Positions 10,870 to 19,253 of a stretch of DNA of 64,000 nucleotides are shown here, piece after piece. The DNA lies in assembly GCA_001970955.1 (NCBI GenBank), contig MPUH01000200.1:19468-83467 (forward strand). The letters are read 5' to 3'. Position 1 is the first letter of the stretch; every line of letters starts with the position of its first letter. Source of the DNA: Stentor coeruleus. Taxonomy: Eukaryota; Ciliophora; Heterotrichea; Heterotrichida; Stentoridae. The translations under genes were made by a program, and so were the position numbers. The notes under the pieces are model-generated. The model was not told where the DNA came from and did not search any database. It saw only the letters and a list, made by a program, of their open reading frames with translations.

Positions 10870-12039
10870 ATGCATTTAAGCTCAGCACCTGCATGGTCAT
10901 TTGCAAGTTTAGGCCACGGATCTAACAACCGTTCTATATTTGCATCAGATTCTAGCCCTGGTCCTGGAACATACAACTTTAGATCTAGTTTTTTGAGCAC
11001 CGTAGGTGCGAAAATAGGTAAATCAGAAAGATCTCAAATAAACGGAAGGGGTAGTTCTCCAGGACCTGGTGCATACAATCTTGCCTCAAGAGCAGTTGAA
11101 GGTCCAAAATACACTTTTCAAAGCAAAGCAATGGGCCGAAGCGCAAACAATTCTCCTGGTCCAGGAAGTTATAATCAAAACTTTAATGACTTTACAGTTA
11201 AAGAAAGGTCTCCTACCTTTCGCATAGGGACTTCAAGTCGAGGTGATCGATCAAGTCCTTTAAACATCCCAGGTCCAGGGTGTTATACATTATCATATAA
11301 AGATTCAGGTCCAAAATGGGGTTTTGGAACTCAATCCCGTTCAAATGCATTCCGTGTAGAAGTTCCAGGCCCAGGAGCCTACAAACTTCCTGACTCTTTT
11401 GAGAAAAAATCAGGTTTTACAATGCCAGGACGTAGACCCCAAAGTGCAAGAATAAATTACCCAGGTCCAGGTTCTTATTCAACAATAGATAGAAACATGT
11501 CTCCTGCATATTCAATAAGTAAAGCTGGAAGACAAGGTTTTTCTATATCATCAAAAGCAACACCTGGACCAGGATCATATTCTCCAATAAGAGGATCATA
11601 TAAACCTTCATATATTTTTGGACATGCAGAAAGACCTCCACTTATAAGAAATATTAATACACCAGGTCCAGGTCAATATTCAGCAAATAGGTTTTCTAAT
11701 TCTCCTGCTTATAGTATAAGACCTAAAACTGCTGTTAATAAATTTGATAACTTTCCTGGACCTGGACATTATGATGCTCATGCTAGTATTGGGGATATTA
11801 AATGGAGCATTGGTAATCAGAAAAGAACTGGAATTTATGATTCATATAAATCTGCATCGGTTATTGGCCCTGGGCATTATTATAAAGGGAAAGAGTCGGA
11901 TGGGCCGAAATGGTCATTTACGAAGTCAGTTAGAAATGATAAGAAAAATAATAACGCACCTGGACCTGGGGCTTATGAGATTTTTTCAAGCATTTCTAAC
12001 TTACCGAGCTATGCGGTTCGTGGTTATAGAAAAGTTTAG
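10870..12039 (+). CDS. SHIPPO/STPGR-repeat protein (CIMAP/ODF3-like)
   Basis: 389 residues built almost wholly from about 30-residue units ending in PGPGxY. I count ten PGPG[ACGHQST]Y units and one degenerate IGPGHY, with intervening aromatic-rich motifs such as PxWSF and PTFRIG. This is the sperm-tail PG-rich (STPGR/SHIPPO) repeat found in ODF3/CIMAP proteins, which are inner-arm or lumenal microtubule proteins of axonemes and of other stable microtubules. The N-terminal APAWSFASLGHG also matches the family start. A role on ciliary or cortical microtubules is inference. ATG at 10870 is the first in frame; single exon; TAG stop. Confidence 0.9.
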   Translation: MHLSSAPAWSFASLGHGSNNRSIFASDSSPGPGTYNFRSSFLSTVGAKIGKSERSQINGRGSSPGPGAYNLASRAVEGPKYTFQSKAMGRSANNSPGPGSYNQNFNDFTVKERSPTFRIGTSSRGDRSSPLNIPGPGCYTLSYKDSGPKWGFGTQSRSNAFRVEVPGPGAYKLPDSFEKKSGFTMPGRRPQSARINYPGPGSYSTIDRNMSPAYSISKAGRQGFSISSKATPGPGSYSPIRGSYKPSYIFGHAERPPLIRNINTPGPGQYSANRFSNSPAYSIRPKTAVNKFDNFPGPGHYDAHASIGDIKWSIGNQKRTGIYDSYKSASVIGPGHYYKGKESDGPKWSFTKSVRNDKKNNNAPGPGAYEIFSSISNLPSYAVRGYRKV

Positions 12040-12244
12040 ATGATTATAATTTAGACAAATTGTTATGATGAGTTTTTTTGGGTATATGGAAAATTTGGTT
12101 TTTTTGATTTGAGGAAATATGTATTGGTTAGAAGGAAATATTTAATAATTAGGGTTTTTTAAAGGTGGATAGCATGATTTTTAGTATAAAAATAATATGA
12201 GTGTATAATTTATGATGACTTATAAGCTAATATAATTAGCATAG

Positions 12245-12823
12245 TTAATTTTGTTTTCTCACTACATAAAGGTAAAATTTTTTCAAACCCCAATTTGCCT
12301 CACAGGTGATCTCTTTTGTAAGATGTAAATAGCTAGATTTGAACTCATTGGATGTGAAAATTTCTGTGCCAGATTTCATTTCCTCAAAGAGTTTTTTTAA
12401 TCTTGTAAGAGGTTTTTTAAGCCATGTAACGCAGTTAATGAATACAACATCTGAATGAAGCCATTGATCTGAGCATCTTACAACATCATTTCGCTGAAAA
12501 ATAATTTGTGGAGGTTTTTCTAGCCTAGGAGAAATTACATTCTCAAAAATTTGCTTTTGAGCCAAGGCCACGTGGTGTAGTCGTGGCACATACTCGATGC
12601 CAATACTTTGTGAAACTGGGAACATTGTTGCTACAAGAAGGTTTGATTTACCAAGTCCGCTCCCAAGGTCACAAAATACACTCATAGGACTTTTTAGATT
12701 GTTTGAATTAGAAAACAGTTTATAATACTCTTCTATTCTTTCAAATTCGCCATAAACATACTGTGGAGCTTTATATCCAAGCGAAAGCCTTGACCCATTA
12801 GCTTCTTTAAACATCATTTCCAA
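12245..12823 (-). CDS. DOT1-like SAM-dependent methyltransferase
   Basis: A class I methyltransferase fold with the DOT1-type motifs: VYGEF near the N-terminus, motif I FCDLGSGLGKSNLLVA, post-I GIEYVPRLHHVA and a later SDVVFINCVTW. DOT1 enzymes methylate histone H3 Lys79 and usually carry VNNF at the last position; here the second Asn is replaced (INCV), so histone activity is uncertain. The protein of about 190 residues is a bare catalytic domain. The frame stays open upstream to about 12946 without an ATG; the first ATGs are the pair at 12817-12812. The boundary 12823 is a TTG, so the true start is 12817 or lies in an upstream exon I could not define. Confidence 0.72.
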   Translation of the reverse strand: MEMMFKEANGSRLSLGYKAPQYVYGEFERIEEYYKLFSNSNNLKSPMSVFCDLGSGLGKSNLLVATMFPVSQSIGIEYVPRLHHVALAQKQIFENVISPRLEKPPQIIFQRNDVVRCSDQWLHSDVVFINCVTWLKKPLTRLKKLFEEMKSGTEIFTSNEFKSSYLHLTKEITCEANWGLKKFYLYVVRKQN

Positions 12824-13050
12824 AACATTAAAGCTAATCTTGCTTATCGACTCATGAGCATTAGCAAACGATTTAATTTCTTTTTCCCTCTGATTGATAA
12901 AAGTTTTCCTAAATACCTCTCACAATAAAAAATTATTCTCAGTCTTCATTACCATTAATTTTAAAAATTAACGATTCGTATTCTAATACTCAAATATATA
13001 TATTTTATATATATCTATAAACATCTCTTATTTCTAATATTATTTTATTA

Positions 13051-14250
13051 CTAATGTCCTAAGCTTTCTTCAATTTGGAGGATTTGTTCTGCTATTTCTT
13101 GATATTCTTGTACTGTAGCTAAAGAGTAATTTCTCATTGTCACGCAGATTTTATATATTTTCTGTTGTTTGAATTTAGGGATATCACATTGTAATAGTTT
13201 GCCAATAGAAATACTGATGATTTTTTCTAAGGATTCTTTATAGCTTTCAAGTTCTTCAATACTTTTACCTTCTTCTTCTGCTAGAGTTTCGTTTTTTTTA
13301 TTAGTAAGTCGTTCAGATATAGATTTTTTCCCGCTTTGCAACTGCTCAAGATGTTTTTTTTTCTTTTCAATACGTGCTTGTACTGATCCAATATCATCTT
13401 CAAGGACAAAATATTTATTAAGCCCATCCATCATAGACTCAACATCTAAAATATCACTTCTTAACCAGTCTCTAATATTTATATAAGGATTTGCATAATT
13501 GTCTTTTGGTGTAATATTTAAGTTTTTGTTTATTAAAAGCATTGGAGTTATAGTTTTTAATCCATTCATAAGTCCTGAGATACTTTCTTCATATCTACCA
13601 AAAGCAAATGAACTAAGTCTTGCATTTTTTTTAACTTTTTTTAAAATTTCGTAGAGTTCCTGAACTTCTTTTTGTAGTTCTTTGATTTCGATTTTTTGCT
13701 CAAGACTTGGTTGGAAGTATGTGTATTCGCTGAAAATATCAGAATATAAAGTTGCGATTTCTTGTACTGTTGGAATTTTGAGTTCTTTTTCTATTTTGCT
13801 ATAGTTAAGCGAATTGTGAAGGAAAGATGAAAATGCTTCACATGCACAGAAGTAAGGTAAGGTTGAGACTTTGATTAGAAAAATCTCCAGGAGCTTTTTA
13901 CGTTTGTCGATATAACTGGTCTTCATATTACCCTATATGTTTTTTACCACTGCTTTCTTAGGAGGAAGTTTAGGTACAACACACCCAGGCCATATTTGAG
14001 TAAGAATCCTATGAAGTATTCTAAACTCTTTATATCTTCTATGCACATCAAATTTGTTACCATTTTCTTCACCAGTGATTTTATACACAACATGCTTCCT
14101 CAGCCTTTCTTCCACAATCTGAAAACTTTCAATAGAAATCGACACATTTACTATAGTAGAATTTCTGATGGTTTGAGCTTGTGTCCCTTCTAAAGCTATT
14201 GAATTAAATTTCTGTTCATCAAGTAACACTTCATCTGTTATATCGTCCAT
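13051..14250 (-). CDS. Sorting nexin, PX domain plus helical C-terminus (spliced)
   Basis: Exons 14250-13948 and 13932-13051 join across a 15-nt intron (13947-13933) to give 394 residues. The N-terminal PX domain (about 33-130) contains the phosphoinositide motif HRRYKEF and the PKLPPKK loop; splicing gives PPKKAVGNMKTSYIDKRKKLLEIF, matching the sorting-nexin PX end (FIExRRxxLExFL). The remainder (about 150-394) is helical and charged, compatible with a BAR-like coiled coil as in SNX1/2/4/7/30. Such proteins bind PI3P on endosomes and drive tubulation and retrograde sorting. The subfamily is uncertain because the BAR part is divergent. ATG at 14250 follows a short AT-rich gap. Confidence 0.88.
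13933..13947 (-). other. 15-nt intron in sorting nexin gene
   Basis: GTAAAAAACATATAG on the minus strand; phase 0. It carries an in-frame TAG; removal restores PX-domain continuity. Confidence 0.92.
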
Positions 14251-14464
14251 ATTATCTTTAATTCAACTTCACAATAATTTTGTGATTATTTATTCCTAAT
14301 TCCTAGTAAAACTTGTCGAATTTCATATAAATATTTACCTAAACATATCATTTAATATCATCTAAACTAAATTCCTCTTATCACTCAAATCTTATTCTCT
14401 GCAAACACAAAAAAAAATTCGCACTTTTCTATTATTCATCTAGAATTCACAATAGAAATTTTTA

Positions 14465-15325
14465 CTAACTAGAACTAGACTTCTTATCAATATCATCAAA
14501 AATTGAAAACGCCTTCTTAACCATTTGTCCCACATCATTAGGTGCTGATGGAATGACCATCACATTTTCCTTTTTGGCCAAACCTGAATACGCTTCCATA
14601 AACTTCTCTGCAATCCTAAGCCTTACAGCTTGAAGCCCAGCATCTCCAACTAGACTTTTATTTAATAATTTTATACTTTCAGCACTAGCATCAGCTTTTA
14701 TCTGTATTGCCTTAGCTTCTCCTTCAGCAATAAGTATCGAAGCTTGTCTAAATCCTTCAGCCACATTAATCTCAGCCTGTCTTTTCCCTTCAGTATTCAA
14801 AATCTCAGCTCTTTTCTGTCTTTCAGTCTCAGCCTGTCTCTCCATAGCTTTTCTCAAAGTATTTGGAATTGTTATATCTTTAATCTCATATCTCATACAA
14901 TTTATACCCCAATCAGCTGAAGCTTCATTAATTGCTGTAACAATAGCATGATTTATTTCTTCACGTCCTCTAAAAGTATCATCAAGTTTCAATTTACCAA
15001 GTTCTGAACGCATTGTTGTCTGGGCTAATTGTTGCATTGCTTCAATAGGGTTCCCAATACCATAAGAAGCTTTTTGTGCATCAATAATTTTCAAATAAAG
15101 AACTCCATCTAAAGTAATCTCTACATTATCTTTTGTTATAGCTGCTTGACTACTTATTTGATAAACTTCTTCTTTTAATGAATGAATATAAGCTACACGA
15201 TCGATATATGGTAAGAGAATATAAAAACCTGGAGAGAGCTGTTTTAAGAATTTACCAAATCTTTCGATTATCACAGCTTGACGCTCTTTGACTCTTATTA
15301 GTTTAGGGAACATAGATCTCATCAT
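14465..15325 (-). CDS. Stomatin-like protein, SLP-2 (STOML2) type
   Basis: 286 residues with an SPFH/band-7 domain at about 8-180 followed by an Ala/Glu-rich helical region. Diagnostic stretches are GFYILLPYIDRVAYIHSLKEE, TLDGVLYLKIIDAQKASYGI, LAQTTMRSELGKL and INVAEGFRQA, close to STOML2/paraslipin and not to plasma-membrane stomatin, and there is no N-terminal hairpin membrane segment. SLP-2 sits on the inner mitochondrial membrane, binds cardiolipin and prohibitins and stabilises respiratory complexes. The N-terminus (MMRSMFPKLIRVK) is short and basic, so a classical long presequence is missing; targeting is inferred. Single exon. Confidence 0.9.
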   Translation of the reverse strand: MMRSMFPKLIRVKERQAVIIERFGKFLKQLSPGFYILLPYIDRVAYIHSLKEEVYQISSQAAITKDNVEITLDGVLYLKIIDAQKASYGIGNPIEAMQQLAQTTMRSELGKLKLDDTFRGREEINHAIVTAINEASADWGINCMRYEIKDITIPNTLRKAMERQAETERQKRAEILNTEGKRQAEINVAEGFRQASILIAEGEAKAIQIKADASAESIKLLNKSLVGDAGLQAVRLRIAEKFMEAYSGLAKKENVMVIPSAPNDVGQMVKKAFSIFDDIDKKSSSS

Positions 15326-15736
15326 TTTTGTATTATAAGAATTATTGGTAATATTTTAATTTCATGAATGGGGATTTCATTTTTTGATTTTCTAAATTGA
15401 AAGATGTGTTAGGATGATATTTATAGGAATTTTTTATTTTAGGATTTTTATAGTGAAAATTTTTAGTTTGGATTGATAAGGGTTTATATGCTGTTATTTT
15501 TTTAATATTTTTATAAGCTTTATGATATACTTATATAAAAAAAAATCTAAGAAAATTTTGTGGTTGATTCAAAATTATAATTTTCTATATCAAATTATTA
15601 TAAAAAACAAGAATCTTTACATAACTTTATCTTGTAATACTTATAATAATCCAATATCTCCTTTCATTTTATCCATAATCTCAATTTAGTATCTTATATT
15701 TTATAAACTAAACCAAAACACACAAATGCCATAAAT
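15326..15736. other. Divergent intergenic region
   Basis: AT-rich sequence between the divergent stomatin and TPR genes. No gene or specific motif seen. Confidence 0.45.
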
Positions 15737-17275
15737 ATGGATTCCCAAAGCCAAAACCCCAAGCCTGGCCTAGAAACAATTAGCTTTGACTGGATAAATA
15801 AAACTGATAGCATTGAAGACCTAAAATCAGCCCTTGAAGTTTTATCCTTAAACCAATATGATAATAATGAACTAAGACAAATTCTAAAAACAAAAATATT
15901 AAAACTAGACATTGACATGTAAAAACCACATAGAAAAAGTGCGAAAAGTTCTTTTACTGCAGAAGAGCTGCAAAGTTTAGAAAGTGAAATCGAAGATTTA
16001 AGCAAAAAATCCATACATGACGAAGAACAAAAAGAAAAAATCCTTCAATCTGACCAACAAAAGCAAATCGGCAATGATTTTATAAGAAATAAAAACTATA
16101 CACAAGCTTTAGAAAGTTATAATAATGCTATTAATATAAACCCTCAAAATTCCCAAGCTTATTTTAATAGAGCACTAGTTCATTTGAAGATAAAATTATA
16201 TACAAAAGCTGCTGAAGATTGTGATAAAGCTATTGAAATAAATAAAAACTATGTTAAAGCTTATATTCGTAGAGCTAAAGCTTATAAAGAATTAAAATAT
16301 TATCATAAATCTATAGAAGATTTAGAAAAAGCATTGAGTATTGAGCCTGGAAATGAAGAAATTTGTAGAGAAATAAATAAAATTAACCTAGAAATTGAAG
16401 AAAATGAAGGTATTAGATTGGATTTTGAAGTTGGGGAGGAAAGAGCGAATGAGATGATTTTAGAAAATCAAAATATGGTTGAGTTTTTGAAGACTATTGA
16501 GATGATTAAGAAAACTGGGAATGAGTTTTTTAAAAAAGAGGAGTTTGATCAGGCTATTGTGGAGTTTAATAAAGGGATTATGTTGGTGGAAAAATCTTAT
16601 GATGAAGTGAAACTTATTTTGAATACTAATTTGCTAGCTTTGACTATTGCTTTGTATAACAATAGGGCACTTTCGTATAGCAAACTTGATTGTAATAATG
16701 AGGCAATCCAAGATAGTCTACGCGTTCTTAAACTTGATAATAATAATGCTAAAGCTCTTTATAGAACTGCTCATTGTGAAGCTTGTCGTAACTGTTTTAA
16801 AGAAGCTTCTAAGTATATGAAAAGGCTTATTGAAATTGACCCAAACAATGAAATCGCAAAAAAAGACCTTCAAGATTACAAAAAGAAAATCCTTGAAGAA
16901 AAAAATGCTGAGGAAAGAAAAATCATCAGTAAAAGTCCTAGACTAGCCCCAGAAGATGATAGTTCAAGCTTAAACAATTCAGGGAATTTCAACTTCGAAC
17001 GAAAAGTAAGTTTCAAAGATTCAAGCAATGAAATTGAAAGAAGGCCATCAATAAAAAAAGAAAGTTTCAAAAAACTTGAAGCCAAATTCCCAAAAGGTTC
17101 AATAGACCTCAGTGAAGAAGAAAACAGTGATAACGAAAATCCTGAAGATCCTAAAAACAATGATAATTTTGATAAAAAAGAAGATATAAAAATCGAAATC
17201 ATAGAAAGTCCAAAAATAAAAGGTAATCTAAAAGAGCAAACTGAAGATATAAAATCCCCCTCAGATAGTTGCTAA
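15737..17275 (+). CDS. TPR protein, SPAG1-like (spliced)
   Basis: Exons 15737-15918 and 15934-17275 join across a 15-nt intron to give 507 residues. The N-terminal part (SFDWINKTDSIEDLKSALEVL ... SSFTAEELQSLESEIEDL) resembles the SPAG1 N-terminus. Two TPR clusters follow: about 110-215 (GNDFIRNKNYTQALESYNNA...) and about 250-395 (GNEFFKKEEFDQAIVEFNKG...), each of three repeats. The C-terminal 110 residues are acidic and Ser-rich. SPAG1/RPAP3-type proteins bind HSP90/HSP70 tails and help assemble axonemal dyneins in the cytoplasm; a ciliate would need this. No RPAP3 C-terminal domain was seen, and TTC12 or an STI1-like protein are alternatives. Confidence 0.82.
15919..15933 (+). other. 15-nt intron in TPR gene
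   Basis: GTAAAAACCACATAG; its removal joins AT|A and keeps the frame into the TAEEL segment and the TPRs. Confidence 0.92.
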
Positions 17276-17370
17276 TAAAATCACATTCTTTCTAATTTTA
17301 TTTAGATAACTTAAAAAAAATCTTCACTCAATACTCATAAAATCTATTCTCTAAACCAAATTATTATTAT

Positions 17371-18528
17371 CTAGCCTCCTCTACTTATATACAACACAAA
17401 AGTATCCCCAACAAAAAGTTCAACCGGTTTATGTCTATCATAAACCAATCCCATTCTTTTTACTTCTTGTGTAATTTCCATATCCTTCTCTAAAACCTCT
17501 ATCATAATCCCAATCCTATTAACACTATCAGGAACTATCCCAACCCTTTCAGCTTTATATGTATTTCTAGATACAGTTACATCAACACCAGCAAATTCAC
17601 TACTTACAAGCTTTAAAAATGGATAAAAAAAATCATAATCATAAACCTGTGAAGGTTTTAAATAATATTTAGCATCATACCATTCAGTTTGACTCAATTC
17701 TAACTCACAATGTCTTGATACATTATATAAATAAAGTTTTTTTGTTATCCCATCTGAATCATCTTGAGGACCTCTAGGGAATTTTGGTGAAAGTTGTAAG
17801 TTATTTATAATTTCTTTTGTATCTTGAATAATTGGAGTTTGCCATTGTATTGAGTCTAAGTTAATATTTCCTGATAAATTATACCAGTTTATAGCAAGTT
17901 CTATATTAGTTTTTGTGTTTACTAATGGGATTTGTTGAGTAAATGCTTTTTTTCCATCTTCACCATGGAATTTGCATTCATCACGATGGGCCCAAATGAT
18001 TCTTTTATTATTCCCTTGACAATCTAGTTTATATTCTGCTTTTTGATAATAAGTGTAATGAGAATGTCTATAATTATAGCGAATTTTTAAGGTTTTACCA
18101 TTGAGGTATGGGAGGACTTCAGCGACAATGACTCGGTCAATACGAATTCCTTTTATATTGCTTACGGTCATTTGAGTAAAATCAGTATAGCTTTTTTTGA
18201 AGCATAAAAGGTTTGAATGAACTATAGCGAATTGAGTTTCTATTGAGTTAAAAGCTGAGTCTATAAGTTCGTAAATTTTAACATGCCATTTTGCACTGAC
18301 AGAAAGAAGAGTTGGGAGATCGGGTGTGAGGAATTCTAGGATTAGGAAAAAAATGTCTCCTGGTATTTGGTCGATTATTGATGTTTTGTTAGAGGTACTT
18401 ATTACTCGTTTGACCATGCTTGAGAAAAGCTTATGGCGTCGTGATCTTTGTTCTTGTAGATGCTCAGATCGATGCTCACGGGCTATTATAACTTCTGGGT
18501 CAGTTGGTTTAGAGTTTACTATACCCAT
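17371..18528 (-). CDS. F-box-like protein with N-myristoylation signal
   Basis: 385 residues. The start MGIVNSK fits the N-myristoylation rule (Gly2, Ser6), so membrane anchoring is plausible. An F-box-like segment lies at about 53-90 (IDQIPGDIFFLILEFLTPDLPTL), which would link to an SCF ubiquitin ligase. The rest (about 120-380) is beta-rich with no recognised domain; it may bind substrate. The gene runs convergent to the SPAG1-like gene with a 95-bp gap. Both the F-box and lipid-anchor calls are motif-based inferences. Confidence 0.7.
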   Translation of the reverse strand: MGIVNSKPTDPEVIIAREHRSEHLQEQRSRRHKLFSSMVKRVISTSNKTSIIDQIPGDIFFLILEFLTPDLPTLLSVSAKWHVKIYELIDSAFNSIETQFAIVHSNLLCFKKSYTDFTQMTVSNIKGIRIDRVIVAEVLPYLNGKTLKIRYNYRHSHYTYYQKAEYKLDCQGNNKRIIWAHRDECKFHGEDGKKAFTQQIPLVNTKTNIELAINWYNLSGNINLDSIQWQTPIIQDTKEIINNLQLSPKFPRGPQDDSDGITKKLYLYNVSRHCELELSQTEWYDAKYYLKPSQVYDYDFFYPFLKLVSSEFAGVDVTVSRNTYKAERVGIVPDSVNRIGIMIEVLEKDMEITQEVKRMGLVYDRHKPVELFVGDTFVLYISRGG

Positions 18529-18775
18529 TTTTTTATGTTTATATTATGAATTTTCATTTGTGTGATGTGTGGAAATGGAACTTGTAGATTTTTGTGGAAA
18601 ATTATTTTTATGGATATTTGGATTTGTATTTTTGTTTTTGAAGATGATTTGTTTAGTTATTTGGATTTTTTTTAGTTTAAATTTATTTGATATTGCTTGA
18701 AAAGTATTGGTATTAAAAAGTTTACTATTTAAACTTGCTTGTGGGTTTTTGTGTATTACAGGCATTGATTTTGGC
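18529..18775. other. Intergenic region
   Basis: A 73-codon minus-strand frame (18544-18765), Lys/Asn-rich without motif, is not called. Nothing else recognised. Confidence 0.4.
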
Positions 18776-19020
18776 TAATAAACGAATATTATAAGAACTT
18801 CAAATATGCCTAAAGCAAGCTGGATTCTTCAAGAAAAATAAGGTGAGGACAAGATTTGTTTCCATTATTTTGACGCTAAAGAAAAGAAACAGTAAAGACC
18901 TCCTCAGCCAAATAAAGAGTTATATAACCAACGACAAAGAGTGATTTTATATATACCTAAAGAAATAGATCGAAGGCATAATAAACTTCGATCAAGCACG
19001 GTTTAAACCATGCGCTACCC
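18776..19020 (+). repeat. Dispersed repeat copy 2, decayed
   Basis: About 245 bp related to the 3' half of the element at 891-1476. Shared blocks include CCTAAAGCAAG, GACGCTAAAGAAAAGAAACA and the tail GGTTTAAA(C/T)CATGC. The matching frame reads CLKQAGFFKKNK then LTLKKRNSKDLLSQIKSYIT, but ends early in TGA and the 5' half is missing. No flanking direct repeat is evident. Confidence 0.75.
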
Positions 19021-19253
19021 AAATACTAATTATAAACAACCTTTTTTTTTTTTGGTTAACAATTTATAAATAATTTTTGGCTCTGAAAATATTCTCAAGA
19101 ATATCAAGTAATTTATTATATTTGCTTAACATAAATTAATATTAGATTTAGTGTATTTGCTAATAATTAAATAATTACTCAATATAAAAACTTTATTGAA
19201 ATCGATATTCAATATTTATCCATTCTAAGCCATAATATATTCTTAAATAGTTT

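Noticed and set aside
12910-12924. 15-nt GT...AG candidate intron upstream of the DOT1-like frame
   Set aside because: Because 15 is a multiple of three it leaves the same frame, which has a stop and no ATG upstream; it does not give a start.
18544-18765. 73-codon minus-strand ORF
   Set aside because: Lys/Asn-rich chance frame in the upstream region of the F-box-like gene.
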